22,589 nucleotides of DNA from NCBI GenBank assembly GCA_037834085.1, contig JBBMKC010219242.1, positions 1 through 22,589 of the forward strand, read 5' to 3'. Position numbers and translations under genes: made by a program. Source of the DNA: Bipalium vagum (lineage: Eukaryota; Platyhelminthes; Tricladida; Geoplanidae). The notes beneath the pieces were generated by a model. It was not told the DNA's origin and ran no database searches. It worked only from the letters and a program-made list of their open reading frames with translations. Position 1 is the first letter of the stretch, and each line of letters begins with the position of its first letter. Of this stretch, positions 9,815-22,589 are shown piece by piece.

Positions 9815-10655
9815 ATCATTTGAGGGAGGTTATTACATGTATTTACGGTGAAAAAAAGTTCTGCAGAAAGCTACAGCAAACTTTATGGGACTCATGGAAA
9901 ATACAGCATCTCGGAATATATGTGGGTTGGTTAAGCGCTTCAGAAATAACCATTTTATGTGAAAGATAAAAGTCTTTCTGGTAGTTCTTCCAAATTTGAA
10001 AAACAAAATTTAGAAAATTTATTTTATGAATAGACTTCCAGACTGAAAACACCTTGCCTACAGATAAGGTCTTACTCTGGAAGCAATATATGCATAAGGA
10101 GATGATATGAACAGGATTTTAAAGGAAGGAAAATTGCAACTTTATCAATTGGATGAAAGGTAGATCGAAAATAGAAGAGTAGTAAGTGATATATTACAAC
10201 GGTACGAAAGAAATTCTGTCATACATCGAATTTTGACATGACATTAAAAGTGGATTTATTTTGAAAATCACAATTTCACAAAATTATGGATTAGTCAAAG
10301 TTAACTTCAAAACAAACTGTAAGATCAGACCGTTTTGGAAAGAAAATAATGCTCTGAGTCTGTAGGAATCAAGAAGGTGTTAACGATCATGATGTTTTTA
10401 AACCATATGAAACTTTAAAATCTGAGCAGTACCAAAACCAATTAGTCTACCTGAATCAATGATTAATTGCTAAACGTTCAGAATAGGCCACACACTACTA
10501 AAGCAATTATCTGAAAATGTACTGAAAATTCTCATGTTGCTATCTTCTGATGTAAGATACCCAGTTATCAAAATGAGATGATATCTTAGAAATATCTGTT
10601 AACCTTTTGTGCTTTAGTTCAAGTGCCATCTTATTTTCTTTACCTATTTATAATA
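9815..10655 (+). mobile_element. Heavily decayed mariner of a second subfamily
   Basis: Plus-strand pieces match mariner transposases of the type containing GDEKW and DRFGKK. They run in order: KKSSAESYSKLYGTHGKY with SISEYMC, KDKSLSGSSSKFE, DILLQRYERNSVIHRIL, KWIYFENH, DRFGKKIML-like residues, and a weak match to the YSPDLAPSDYHLF block near 10600-10650. The GDE that holds the first catalytic Asp is replaced by stop-containing sequence. Terminal repeats were not found, and the right side ends against the long-TIR element at 10658. The element is older than, and clearly different from, the mariner at 7394-8577. Confidence 0.75.
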
Positions 10656-10657
10656 AA

Positions 10658-10852
10658 GGATGTTTCACTAAGAGGTACTGAATATTTTTGTTGAAGAAAA
10701 CCTATTTAAATTTAAAAAAAAAACATCAAAAACTTTATTTTAATATAAAAATCAACTCATTACAGTACATGAAAGATAATGTCGTTCAAATGGCTACCGA
10801 AACTTTTTCACAAGATATTATTCTTTCCTCAAAATTCTTCATCGTTTTTAGA
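10658..10852. repeat. Left arm of long terminal inverted repeat
   Basis: This arm pairs with 11477-11654 read in reverse complement. Shared blocks include TGTTTCACTAAG, TTGTTGAAGAAAAC, TTTTAATATAAAAA, CAACTCATT, TCGTTCAAATG and TCTTTCCTCAAAATTCTT. The match is broken by small gaps and substitutions; I judge it at roughly four in five positions by eye. Confidence 0.8.
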
Positions 10853-11476
10853 CAATAATTCAATTTCGCTAATCACTTGAATATTATTTTTTAACTGTTT
10901 AATCTCCTTCCTCGAAGGAAATAAAGTCCAATCACACCTTCAGATGAAAAACCACGCCAAACAACAATGATTTGTACTTTAATGTCTCTAGGAATATCAG
11001 AAGACCAAATACGAGAATTTTCTTTGTTTTCAAACTCATTGAGATGAAAAATAGTCTCGTCGCTGAAAATGGTTTTGTGGCAGAAATTTGGATCAACCGC
11101 TTTTTTTTAGAACCCAGTCGACAAACGCATGACTTTCATTGTGGTCTGTAGGTTTTATAAACTGAGTAAACTGAATTTTGTAAGGTTTCAGATCCAAATG
11201 ATCCTTTAAAATTTGCCACACTGATGTTTGGGAAATATCTAACTATTGTGAACTGCGTAGAATTGACAATTTGGGGTACTCCTTCGCATCTCCTTTAATC
11301 ATCACAACATTATCATTTGGTTTTCAAACTCGTGGGTTTCGGCATATTCAAAACGGATCCAGTGTCTTCAATTTTTTGAATTATGTTACGGAATATCTTT
11401 TCTGTGCGACAATTATGTGGACCAAAAATTTCCCTACATTTTCGGATTTTCGTTCGTCTTGAATAGGAACTCATCT

Positions 11477-11654
11477 ATAAAAACGATCAAGAATTTTGAG
11501 GAAAGAATAAAATCTTGTGAAAAGTCTCGGCAGTCATTTGAACGATATTATATTGAATGAGTTGCTTTTTATATTAAAATTAAGCTTTTTGTGTTTTTTA
11601 AAATTTAAATGTTTTCTTCAACAATAACATTCGGTAATTCTTAGTGAAACACCC
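11477..11654. repeat. Right arm of long terminal inverted repeat
   Basis: This is the reverse-complement partner of 10658-10852. Read on the plus strand it keeps an open frame (NFEERIKSCEKSRQ) resembling the C-terminus of the element's own transposase. The repeat thus includes coding sequence as well as a terminal sequence. Confidence 0.8.
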
Positions 11655-12760
11655 CACATATATGTATGTAGGTTGAAGAAAACCTGTTATCTTTTAGGTC
11701 AATTACTATTTCGTACATAAAATTTGAAATCGACTTTTTTGTAAAAAAATTAATCTAATTAACCTAATTAACAGATTAGGTGATTTTTAATTAATTTTTA
11801 TGCTCAAATCTGCCAAAAAACAAAAAAAATATAAAATTCTGCACAAATTAGGTGGGGGCAACTGAAATGTTCAGGCCTTTGTAATCTCCATGGACTTATT
11901 CTTTTGCAAGATATCACATACCAGTGAACCATTCAAAACTTAAGTAAAACTGTTAACAGAGTTTTTATTTTTAACAAATCCAGTGTATAAAAGTTTGTCT
12001 TAAAATTAACTGATAATTGATTGATGAAATTCTACTGCTTAACATCCAAACAGGATTTTGCGAACCGGGTAATTCATACCAAATAATTGAGTTTTTCAGC
12101 TCCTTTAAATTTTATTCAGTATTCATTTAGAAATCTTAATAACATGCAGATCTGAAACAGAATTAATACTGAAATGTATGTTTTGATTTCTTTAAGAACT
12201 TAGATCAAGTGAATGAATCTTAAACAATATATAATAGTTGGAACTAAAGACTGGGATAATTTTAAAATACGACACAATATCTCACTTTCTAATGCACAAT
12301 AAACGTCGGCTACTTAACATAGTCTACTGCCTATGAAATTAGTTTAGATTAAGTGAATTTGAAATTAACTATAAGTAATAACATATTTTTTCTACATCTA
12401 ACAATTTTATTGAAACTTAAATTTTTTATAAGAAAATCTTGTAATTACAAAAGAACTTTGAAATGATGTATATATTATCATTTTCTAAGTATTTATAGGA
12501 AAAATTAAGTTATAACCAAAATTCGTAAAAACCCAGTCCATAACTGAAAGGGTTTTGAAAATTGAAACTTTTTTGAGCTTATTTTATGAAAACATTAATG
12601 GTAATTTCAAAATTCAACAAGGTAAATGACAAAAAGATGACACTTAATTAATTATTTTTTTTAATCAATAATTTAAAACAATTGTAATAAAACAATAAAA
12701 TTTTTTATTATACTAAAAATTCTAATCAATACCTAAAATAAACAATGATTGTTTATTGTT
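11655..12760. other. AT-rich spacer downstream of Alad with a small transposon scrap
   Basis: No gene is recognised. At 11672-11685 a 14-bp word (GTTGAAGAAAACCT) repeats one found in the left arm of the preceding element. Near 11694-11722 TTAGGTCA followed by TTTCGTACATA resembles a worn mariner end. The region 11837-11882 resembles part of the transposase fragment at 18840-19345. The Alad 3' UTR should lie at the right edge. Confidence 0.5.
11837..11882 (-). mobile_element. Scrap related to the Tc1-like fragment at 18840-19345
   Basis: Seventeen bases, TTCTGCACAAATTAGGT, are identical to 18927-18943. Similar downstream words (AATGTTC, GCCTT) follow in the same order in both places. The orientation is the same. 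The likeliest reading is a second, smaller remnant of the same transposon family, but the match is short. Confidence 0.35.
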
Positions 12761-15539
<2,779 letters not shown>

Positions 15540-17564
15540 TTTAAAATATTAAATATGACAAGGTTATTATAATAATGAAATAAAACAAAATCTTTCATTA
15601 AAATAATGTTTTAAAATTTTATTTTTGAAAATAATGAAATTATATTTTAATATTTTTGGTTGTCATAGTTTTTAATGTTTTCACTTTATAATACATTGAT
15701 TCGCATAATTCTTAATTTAAGAAAACATTGACAACTTTGATAATAATTAATTAAATAATTAATTTAGAAACGGCTTACATAAGTTTTATATAATTTTAGA
15801 AAATTTTTAGATTAACATAAAATATATTACTTTTTTCTTTACATAATATTAAATGTTTATAGGTGAAGCTTATAATTAATTAAGTTTTCGAAAGTAGATT
15901 GAAACTCTGATATTATATCACTCTATTTTTAATATTTTGTGCATACCTTTCTATAGCTAACTCGCTGATTTTTTTATTTTGTATTTAAAATATAAATTTC
16001 CATGCAATGATAAATGAATAAACTGAGTTTTATTAATTAAAAGTGATTAATGATGATTTAATGTCCACATTTTTAATTTCTGTGACACAGCCTATAGATA
16101 TCTTTGTAAATCTGTAGCATTTATTTCTCGATTACTTTGGTAAGATTTCTCATCAGATCTTTTACAAAAAATAATTTTTTTTTCATAACAACTATGTTTC
16201 CTATTAAATCTTGTATTTTTTAGTTTGATTAACAATGATTATAACAGTGTCTAACAGGTTATTTTTCGTACATGATACTCTCATTATTGAATTTTAAGCT
16301 CTTCCATTATTCCTTATTAATGAATTAAAAATATCACAATAAAATGTTTTTTTTCGTAATTCTAAAGACGAATCATGAGATTTGAAATAAAAATTATCTC
16401 TTGGTACAACAATAATAATAATGATATATTATTATTATCTTATCTTCAATTTCTGTTATTCAATAAAAATCATTCTGAAATTTTGCTTTTTAAATTGTGT
16501 TTGATTACATCAGATAATTAATAAATGATTTCCATCATTTATGTGCTGAAATCTTAAAGACACGTTGAAAAACATTTATTTTCTTCATCATTATGATTTT
16601 ATCAAGTCAAGTTGAATAACAAATATAACGTCTTAGGTTTATCTGTCTTACGACTGTTGTTGCACCAATTTTTGACTCAATAAACAAGCTCATGTTAGGG
16701 TCATGTATTCTTTTAAAGATAAATATTATAATTTTGTGATTGAATGAATCTGTTTTTTATCTGTTAACAATTTTAAGACGTTCAACCTTAAATGTTTAAT
16801 ATAAAACATAAAATTATTTTTTGGGGTTTGTTCATTATAATAGTAATCATAATAGTAAAAAGTATTAATGAACTCACTGAAAACAAACATGATAATATGA
16901 TAAAAAGAAAATAATTGGAGCCACTTAATTCAAACCACAATGGATGAAAGGAAAGATTTGTAAAAGTTCATTTGACATCGAGTTTAGAGGTGCATTTTTA
17001 ACAGATATAAAGGACCATCAATATATTTATATATGGATAAGCATAACAAACTTACTTTACAGATATTTTTATTTTTGGTGAAAAATGTAGTTTAAAAAAA
17101 TGTTAAAATGTGAGAGAATTTTAAAATGTTTTATTTTAAAATTTATAAAATAAAAAAAATTTGATTAAAGTGTAATTTTATAATTGAACTATTACCTGGT
17201 ATTAAATAAATATTTTATTTAAAAAATTATTGCATAATTAAGCTGAATAAGGAATTGGGTAATTAATCTAACACATTTATACAAGTCTCATAAATGTCTA
17301 AATGAATCATACTTTTGTATAAGCAGTAACTTAACTGGGAGAAGTAGGTACTAGGAAATGTTCTGTTTGGTATGAGATATTAAACCAAATTAGAATAACT
17401 CATATCATTCAGGCGGCTAATGTGAGCACAGAGTCAAAACTTTTGAAAGGAAAAGAAGTATGATATTGTCCTTATACCAATACTGGTTTACATTTAAGTC
17501 TTCTGATATTTTTTCAGCTTACACGGAAATTCAAAGATCTTTTCTTAAAAAAGCATCTGACCTA
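15540..17564. other. AT-rich region upstream of Alad
   Basis: The Alad promoter and 5' UTR must lie at the left edge. No TATA box or initiator stands out. A short imperfect palindrome of AAT/ATT units lies near 16411-16437. No gene, transposon or RNA is recognised in the remaining sequence. Confidence 0.5.
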
Positions 17565-17690
17565 AACACCATAAACCAGAATCATCATCAGTTCTGAGTG
17601 GGAGCTTCATGATTTCAATTCGAACCCACATTGGAGTAATTGGCCTGCTGGTGCAACTACTAGCACATCTGTTCTTTTCTGAGATTATTG
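17565..17690 (-). mobile_element. Possible tRNA-derived SINE
   Basis: On the minus strand a box-B-like word, GGGTTCGAATT (17617-17627), is preceded at tRNA-like spacing by TAGTTGCACCAGCAGG, which faintly resembles box A. A body sequence of mixed composition follows. The patch is noticeably less AT-biased than its surroundings. Box A is a poor match, no tRNA fold is convincing, no target duplication was found, and no second copy exists in the window. Confidence 0.25.
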
Positions 17691-18839
17691 TGGGTTATGT
17701 ATATAGAGCTCATTAAAATTAAATCACAGAAGATAAGTTAGCATTCTATTAATGATCAAACTGATGACATAATTCTTTGGTAACAACCTCAAACAAATCA
17801 CCCTCTTCATGTGGTGCCAGGATACTCTGGTCAATAAAGAAAATAAAATCACCAACAAACAACACATATACTTTTACAATGAAAATCTTTGGCTGAAAAC
17901 TAATGAATTTATGGTGGTTTATAAACTAATGTAATTTAACGTATTTGATTTGAGAGTTAATTACACTGTTAAATATCGAATCAAATAATCGATTTGCTGG
18001 ACAGTAAATGTAAAAAATAAACATACATTTTTAATTTTATAATTTAATTGATAATTAATTAATTAAATTAATTTATTTCACTCGTTTATTAATTTAATCA
18101 CATTTTAATTTTTGAATAACATTCACTTAAGTATTTTAAATTTTTTGAAAAAAATTACTTTAGTCGGAGTTTAAGTTTTTATGAGGTTCATTAACCAATA
18201 GAAATTATTTTAAAGAATTCAGCAAGATATGTTTGTGTAAGAAAGATGGAAAAAATTATTGTTAAGGAATGAAAAAATTATTTAATGAGATAAATATATT
18301 TTTCATGTCCTCATTTATTTGAAACAGAACCTTCATATGATCACATTTTTGCTACTTCAGTGAAATTTTCAATACAACAAATTAAAATTTTAAAGATTTT
18401 AATTTTTTCTAAATAAGGAAAAAAATATAGAGTTAGTTAAAAATGTTCATTTTTTAAGGACTAATGAAACAAATAATGTAATGAAATTTAGAGATAAGAT
18501 TATAGAATCAAAACATTTTGGTCATGAAGTTGCCTATATTTTGGCTTTATCTTGTAATGTTATTAAGGAGTTTTTTTTGAACAGCCAAAAGTAGCATTAA
18601 AACAATATTTTATTTAAATGAAGAGTGAGCATTAAAAATTCGCACTCATTAAAGTTTTTTCCAGGAACATTAACAAATACAGAGGAAAACAATGTCATTA
18701 GGAGCGTCAACAAAAGATCCACGAAACTGTTAATTTCATTTTTCAAACTTAACAATTTTTTATAAAAGCTTTTGTACAACCGATTGATCGATTTTTTTAA
18801 AACAGTTCTTAATTCTATTAAGCAATGTATTCAGCTCTC
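17691..18839. other. AT-rich spacer
   Basis: No gene is recognised. A plus-strand frame of about 62 codons is open from near 18405 to the stop at 18594, but frames of this length are expected by chance in DNA of this composition, and its product resembles nothing I know. Confidence 0.5.
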
Positions 18840-19345
18840 CAGCTATCCTGATAAACATGTTCTCTCAAATATGTTCAGAAGTCTTTGACAAACAAAACTT
18901 ATGGTACACTTGAATTGTTATTTGTCTTCTGCACAAATTAGGTTTCTTGGTGTGCAAATGTTCGAGCCTTGCTTTAGAATAGAACGGACGGTTGCCTGAT
19001 GTTGCCAAGACACAAACAACAAGTCTTTTGCCTAGTTAAAACGATGATAAGGTATCAATCTCTGACAAAGACACATTCATCCAAATATGTTTGTGCATTG
19101 ATTGAAAACCAAGATTTTTGGATCAATGGACAGCTCGAACCTTTTAGACCAATGGCGATTTAAATTAACGCCTTCGCATACATTTTTTGTTTTGCCAAAG
19201 TTTTACTGACATATCTGGCGAGTAATGTCAACGGCTTCCACTTATTCGCGAATAGTTGAGAGTGAAGTATGAATCATCATTGAGAATGATTGGTACTTCA
19301 GAAAAATTTCAATAAAGCCTTCCACATTTCGTTTTCACAATTTTT
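18840..19345 (-). mobile_element. Decayed IS630/Tc1-like transposase fragment
   Basis: Minus-strand pieces in shifting frames resemble a Tc1/mariner-superfamily transposase: VPIILNDDSYFTLNYS (first catalytic Asp block), KQKMYAKALI, IAIGLKGSS, KSWFSINAQTYLDECV, RLIPYHRF, and residues like the WxDLAxxHYSK block in which the second catalytic Asp is lost, followed by LEHLHTKKPNLC. The last block and the ends of the element are not seen. It differs from the mariners in this window. Identification rests on the order of these motifs; a profile search would decide the subfamily. Confidence 0.6.
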
Positions 19346-19435
19346 TCCTGGTCTGTACGTATTGAAAATGGAGTGCACATTTAATAAACCAACCAAAACA
19401 AATAAACTAACTAAAACGTAAAAATTTTTATTGTT

Positions 19436-19461
19436 ACCGCAAAATCACAAAAACACCTTGC
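19436..19461 (+). repeat. 26-bp direct repeat, copy 1
   Basis: ACCGCAAAATCACAAAAACA and the next six bases are identical to 19989-20014. This copy sits just before the LLRNKRNPF part of the mariner transposase, where the encoded residues do not fit the family. It looks like the misplaced copy. Confidence 0.9.
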
Positions 19462-19680
19462 TACGCAATAAAAGAAACCCATTTTCAAATCAATGGTGTT
19501 CTACAATAACCAAAGACTTTCAGCACAAAGAATAAATATCACTCGTTATCCTTCCCCTTGCCAGAAAACTGCTCTGCATCCCAAAAATAATGCTGACCTG
19601 GTGATATATGATTGGTGTCATACATTTACACTGTTAATGCTGACGCGACTATTGTAGCAGATAGATACTACTTCAATCTA

Positions 19681-19907
19681 TCAGGTCAGTCCATAAATTC
19701 GTGCGTATTGCATCATATATTTTTGCTTCAAAACCTTTGTCATTTTATGCAGATGGTTTTAAAAAACTTCCTGACAGGTGGAAAAAGATTGCAGAAAACA
19801 ATGGTAATTATTTCCATGAATAAATGTTTCCTATCGATTTTATTTGCTTTTTATTTTTATATTTACATAATATTTATTAATACGCACGAACTTATGGACT
19901 GACCTGA
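19681..19907 (+). mobile_element. Non-autonomous 227-bp mariner derivative (MITE-like)
   Basis: The ends are 29-bp inverted repeats with one mismatch (TCAGGTCAGTCCATAA... at 19681-19709, its complement at 19879-19907), flanked by TA on both sides (19679-19680 and 19908-19909), the target duplication of mariners. Inside, the plus strand ends with a transposase C-terminus (GFKKLPDRWKKIAENNGNYF, stop near 19824). It is therefore an internally deleted mariner that keeps both ends and the last part of the coding region. Near-identical ends suggest a fairly recent insertion compared with the host mariner around it. It cannot move without a transposase supplied elsewhere. Confidence 0.93.
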
Positions 19908-19988
19908 TAGAAATAATGTATCAAAATTTGACATTAAATAGTCTTTAGTGGTCAACAGGAGATAAGTAATCTTGTTACATAACAAGGG

Positions 19989-20014
19989 ACCGCAAAATCA
20001 CAAAAACACCTTGC
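19989..20014 (+). repeat. 26-bp direct repeat, copy 2
   Basis: This copy is identical to 19436-19461, 553 bp upstream. It lies where mariner transposase normally has the residues after DNARPHVA, and its translation flows into TLQTLTELW, so it appears to be the native position. Confidence 0.9.
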
Positions 20015-20310
20015 AAACGCTAACTGAATTATGGATAGAATCTTCATCATTCACCCTTTCCACAGCAGATTGCCATTTCTTTAAGCATCTCCTTAATTCT
20101 CCTGCCAAGAAAATCTTTGCATATCGAGAGTATATCAAAATGGCTGCCCTCGATTTGATTACTTTTAGAAAAATAGATTCAAAACCCGGTGAATCGTCGG
20201 CACAAAAATATTAAATGCAATGGTGACTATTTTAATAAAATAAGAATTTTCTTTAACGTGTTTTATTTTTTTTCTATTTATCATGCAATCGGACATTTTA
20301 TGACACAATC

Positions 20311-22589
20311 AAATGAAAAATTGAAGCTAAAATTTCGATTTCAAAATTGAGGATAAATAACAAGAACTCATCTTTGATTTAATGCTCTAAAATATCTAAA
20401 GAGAGTCAACAATTCTCGTATTGTCTTCACGATTAACTTGAACAGTCCCTTGTTGCTATTAAAAATATTATGATATTTTAAAAAATTATGAACAAAACTG
20501 GGTGAAGAGAATTATTTAATTAAGAAATGAAGTAATGAAATAAGAAAAAAACAAGAGTACAATTTCTGGATAAAAAATAATAATAAAATATACCAAAGTA
20601 ATTATTATTTAACAATATTCTTATTTTTATTTCTTATATCGTTCAACACAAAGTAATTCCTTTTTTTTATTATTATAAATATTAAAAAAATTTTAATTTG
20701 AGTACTTAGAAAATATTTATGCAATTAATTTTATTACTTAGGCCTATCTGCCACCATTCTATAAATAAAAATATTAAATTAAATAAAACAGCTAATTTTT
20801 GACAACAAAAATCTGACCATTAATAGTTTTGTATTCTTAACGAAAAAACGTGGGTTTTTAAAGGTTATTAATTTGATTACATTTACTATTATTTTAATCA
20901 ATACAAAATTAGAATAGATCATTATAGGATCAGAAAACGAACAAATCACCTTTGGACATTACATAACCAGCTAGTAATAAGTTAATATTCATTTTCAAAG
21001 ATAATTGGAATATAATGTAACTTTGTTAGTCATATCAATAAAATATCTAATTTTATAACCAATTATGCTAAATTTGGAAAATGTGAATAATTTAAAAATA
21101 ATTCATGTCAAAAATTTTTGGAATATATTCACACTTTTTACTATTACAAATTTTTAATTAAATCAATATAATTTTTGGAATTTTTAAAGAAATAAAAAAT
21201 TATTTAATTTGGGTTTCAAAAAAATATATTTATGTATGACATAAATATTATAAATCATTAATTTGTGTAACTGAAAAAAAATCGATTGTTTATTAAAAAC
21301 TAAAAAAATTCCAATCATTTTCTTAAAATAAAAAAAATAAATAAATATGATATTTATAATTTTTTTATTTTAAAATAATTTTTTATAGTATTTTTATTTA
21401 TTAATTAAGTTTTACAATCAGAATAATTAATATATATTTAATATTAAATTTCAACAGAATATATATATATATATTTTTCTGTATTTAGACAGCCATGTCA
21501 TCGAAAGATCGCTTTCTGAGATAAGTTAAATCAAAGTTTATTAGTAAAAAATGTTGGCGTCGCCATGTCACCACCATATTTAATAATTATACTATGAAAC
21601 TTCAATCTTCCATACTTCAAGGACGATTACCATTTACCAATCTATATGTTGCTGATCTCAACCCTTTTGCAATGATAAATTATTGATCTGACCTTGTTGA
21701 AATTTTTTCATTTTTCAAAATTCACATAAGAAATATTATGAAAAATTTTCATTATAAAAAATATTTCTTTTTTAATTTTTAAAATCATTTTCAAATGTCC
21801 ACCCACAATTTTCGATGTTTACCAAAAAAAATTAAATTTTTAAAAAATACCCTTTTCAAAAATAAATTTTCGATACAAAAAATTCTAATTGATTTTAAAA
21901 AAATTATTTTATTTTCTCTAATTAACTTTAAATTAATGAAAAATAATAATTTTTCGACAAATTAAAATCTTGCTTTTCCACGCAACAAAACATTGATTGT
22001 TTTTAATAATTGCAGTGATATTAAAAAGATTGAAATCCTTTGTATCACTAAATATCCCTTTAAAAGTTTTATTTCATAACAAAGAATTGAAAGAAAATAT
22101 TTTTAAATTTACAAAAAGGAATTTATTTGATAATTAATCCAATACAATCTTTATTGTTTTCCTAAAAGGATTTACCAGTGAAATAATTAATAAGATTACT
22201 TCTAATATTACATTTTTCGATTTTCTAAAATAAACCGTTTTAATAATTAATTTTCTCTATGAGATAATTACTGCATCGAATTAATGTCCATAATTACTTT
22301 TACTTTTATTATATTTGAAATTACATTTTAAAAATGGTGAAAATGGTCAAATTGCCTCAATAATTTCTAATTATCATTATTTATAATTAAAAATATCAAT
22401 ATCCCGATCCATTACAAATTAGGACTAATAATTGGTTAATATTTATTTATAATAATGTCAATATTAGGATTTAATTGTGAATTAATTATCTATTTATAAA
22501 ATTCATTTTAATATAAAACTGCAAAAGGAGAAAAGATTTTCTCATCCACCCTTAATTGCTTTTTTTATTTATTTCTAAGAAAAATATAA
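20311..22589. other. AT-rich sequence without recognisable genes
   Basis: Almost all of this is A- and T-rich simple-looking sequence, including an (AT)8 run at 21459-21474. The patch at 21480-21700 is less biased but contains no frame or motif I can name. No transposase, RNA gene or exon was recognised. Confidence 0.55.

Larger units (their letters stand above)
10658..11654 (-). mobile_element. IS630/Tc1/mariner-superfamily element with foldback-like long inverted ends
   Basis: The ends are imperfect inverted repeats about 180-195 bp long, each starting with GTTTCACTAAG (left) or its complement (right). The minus strand between them encodes transposase pieces: RRTKIRKCREIFGPHNCRT, EDTGSVLNMPKP, LDISQTSVWQILKDHL, LDLKPYKIQFTQFIKPTDH, and the first catalytic Asp block FSDETIFHLNEF followed by NSRIW and VIGLYFL. 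The frame then jumps to C-terminal residues (NNIQVISEIELLS, GSHLNDIIFH), so the second and third catalytic blocks are missing. The right arm encodes a related C-terminal part on the plus strand (NFEERIKSCEKSRQ). Both arms therefore look like copies of the same transposon end. The element is non-functional. Confidence 0.8.
19436..20310 (+). mobile_element. Decayed mariner interrupted by a younger element
   Basis: Plus-strand pieces match mariner transposase in the right order. Before the insertion are TLLRNKRNPF, FYNNQRLSAQ, CQKTALHPK, IMLTW with MIGVIHLH, and NADATIVADRYYFNL. After it come LVVNRRDK, NTLQTLTELWIE, SSFTLSTADCHFFKHLLNS (the former PYSPDLAPSDYHLF block) and NRRHKNIKCNGDYFN near 20240. 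A worn right end may lie at 20291-20310. The N-terminal third is missing or unrecognisable. The 227-bp element at 19681-19907 sits inside its reading frame. It is non-functional. Confidence 0.72.

Noticed and set aside
9430-9845. Minus-strand open pieces (NDLCQTKRIKEVGATMQK and DAVDFDTLKSVIDAEGFHLY) in one frame
   Set aside because: They look protein-like but match no family I know, the opposite strand is also open, and frames of this length are expected by chance here. Not called as a gene.
17617-17690. A genuine tRNA gene
   Set aside because: A box-B-like word exists, but no cloverleaf with paired acceptor, D and anticodon stems could be drawn.
18405-18594. About 62-codon plus-strand frame (MKFRDKIIESKHFGHEVAYI)
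   Set aside because: It has no recognisable family, no clear splice context, and a length expected by chance in AT-rich DNA.
20311-22589. Hidden exons in the final AT-rich stretch
   Set aside because: I looked for coding-like composition on both strands and saw none with a recognisable motif. The 21480-21700 patch remains unexplained.

Overview
This window looks like nuclear DNA of an arthropod, most likely an insect. It is strongly AT-rich, has two intron-bearing host genes, and carries several decayed mariner/Tc1-type DNA transposons. Most host introns are only 41-51 nt with canonical GT-AG ends. That size class is common in beetles and some related insects, so a beetle-like genome is my best inference; the sequence does not prove it.

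Both host genes lie on the minus strand, and each can be rebuilt as a complete nine-exon reading frame. Cfp1 (986-4666, 812 aa) encodes the CXXC/PHD subunit of the Set1/COMPASS histone H3K4 methyltransferase complex. Its CXXC domain is unusual: the KFGG-containing loop of ordinary CFP1 proteins is missing. Alad (12761-15539, 336 aa) encodes delta-aminolevulinic acid dehydratase, the second enzyme of the heme pathway. Its zinc-binding cysteines and both active-site lysines are kept. The two genes have no evident functional link.

The 8 kb between them is accessory sequence. It holds a short LINE reverse-transcriptase scrap (5108-5235), a GC-rich 69-nt island flanked by splice sites, a 57-bp tandem repeat, and a small plus-strand module with a TATA box, intron-like gaps and a poly(A) signal (6088-6562). 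These are followed by a mariner with both ends still visible (7394-8577), a more decayed mariner of another subfamily (about 9815-10655), and a Tc1/mariner-superfamily element with very long inverted ends (10658-11654).

Upstream of Alad is a long AT-rich stretch with a possible tRNA-derived SINE (17565-17690). A second transposon cluster follows: a minus-strand IS630/Tc1-like transposase fragment (18840-19345), then a plus-strand mariner (about 19436-20310) into which a 227-bp non-autonomous mariner derivative inserted (19681-19907). That small element has near-perfect inverted repeats and an intact TA target duplication. From 20311 to the end I recognise no gene. No CRISPR array, rRNA or tRNA gene was seen.
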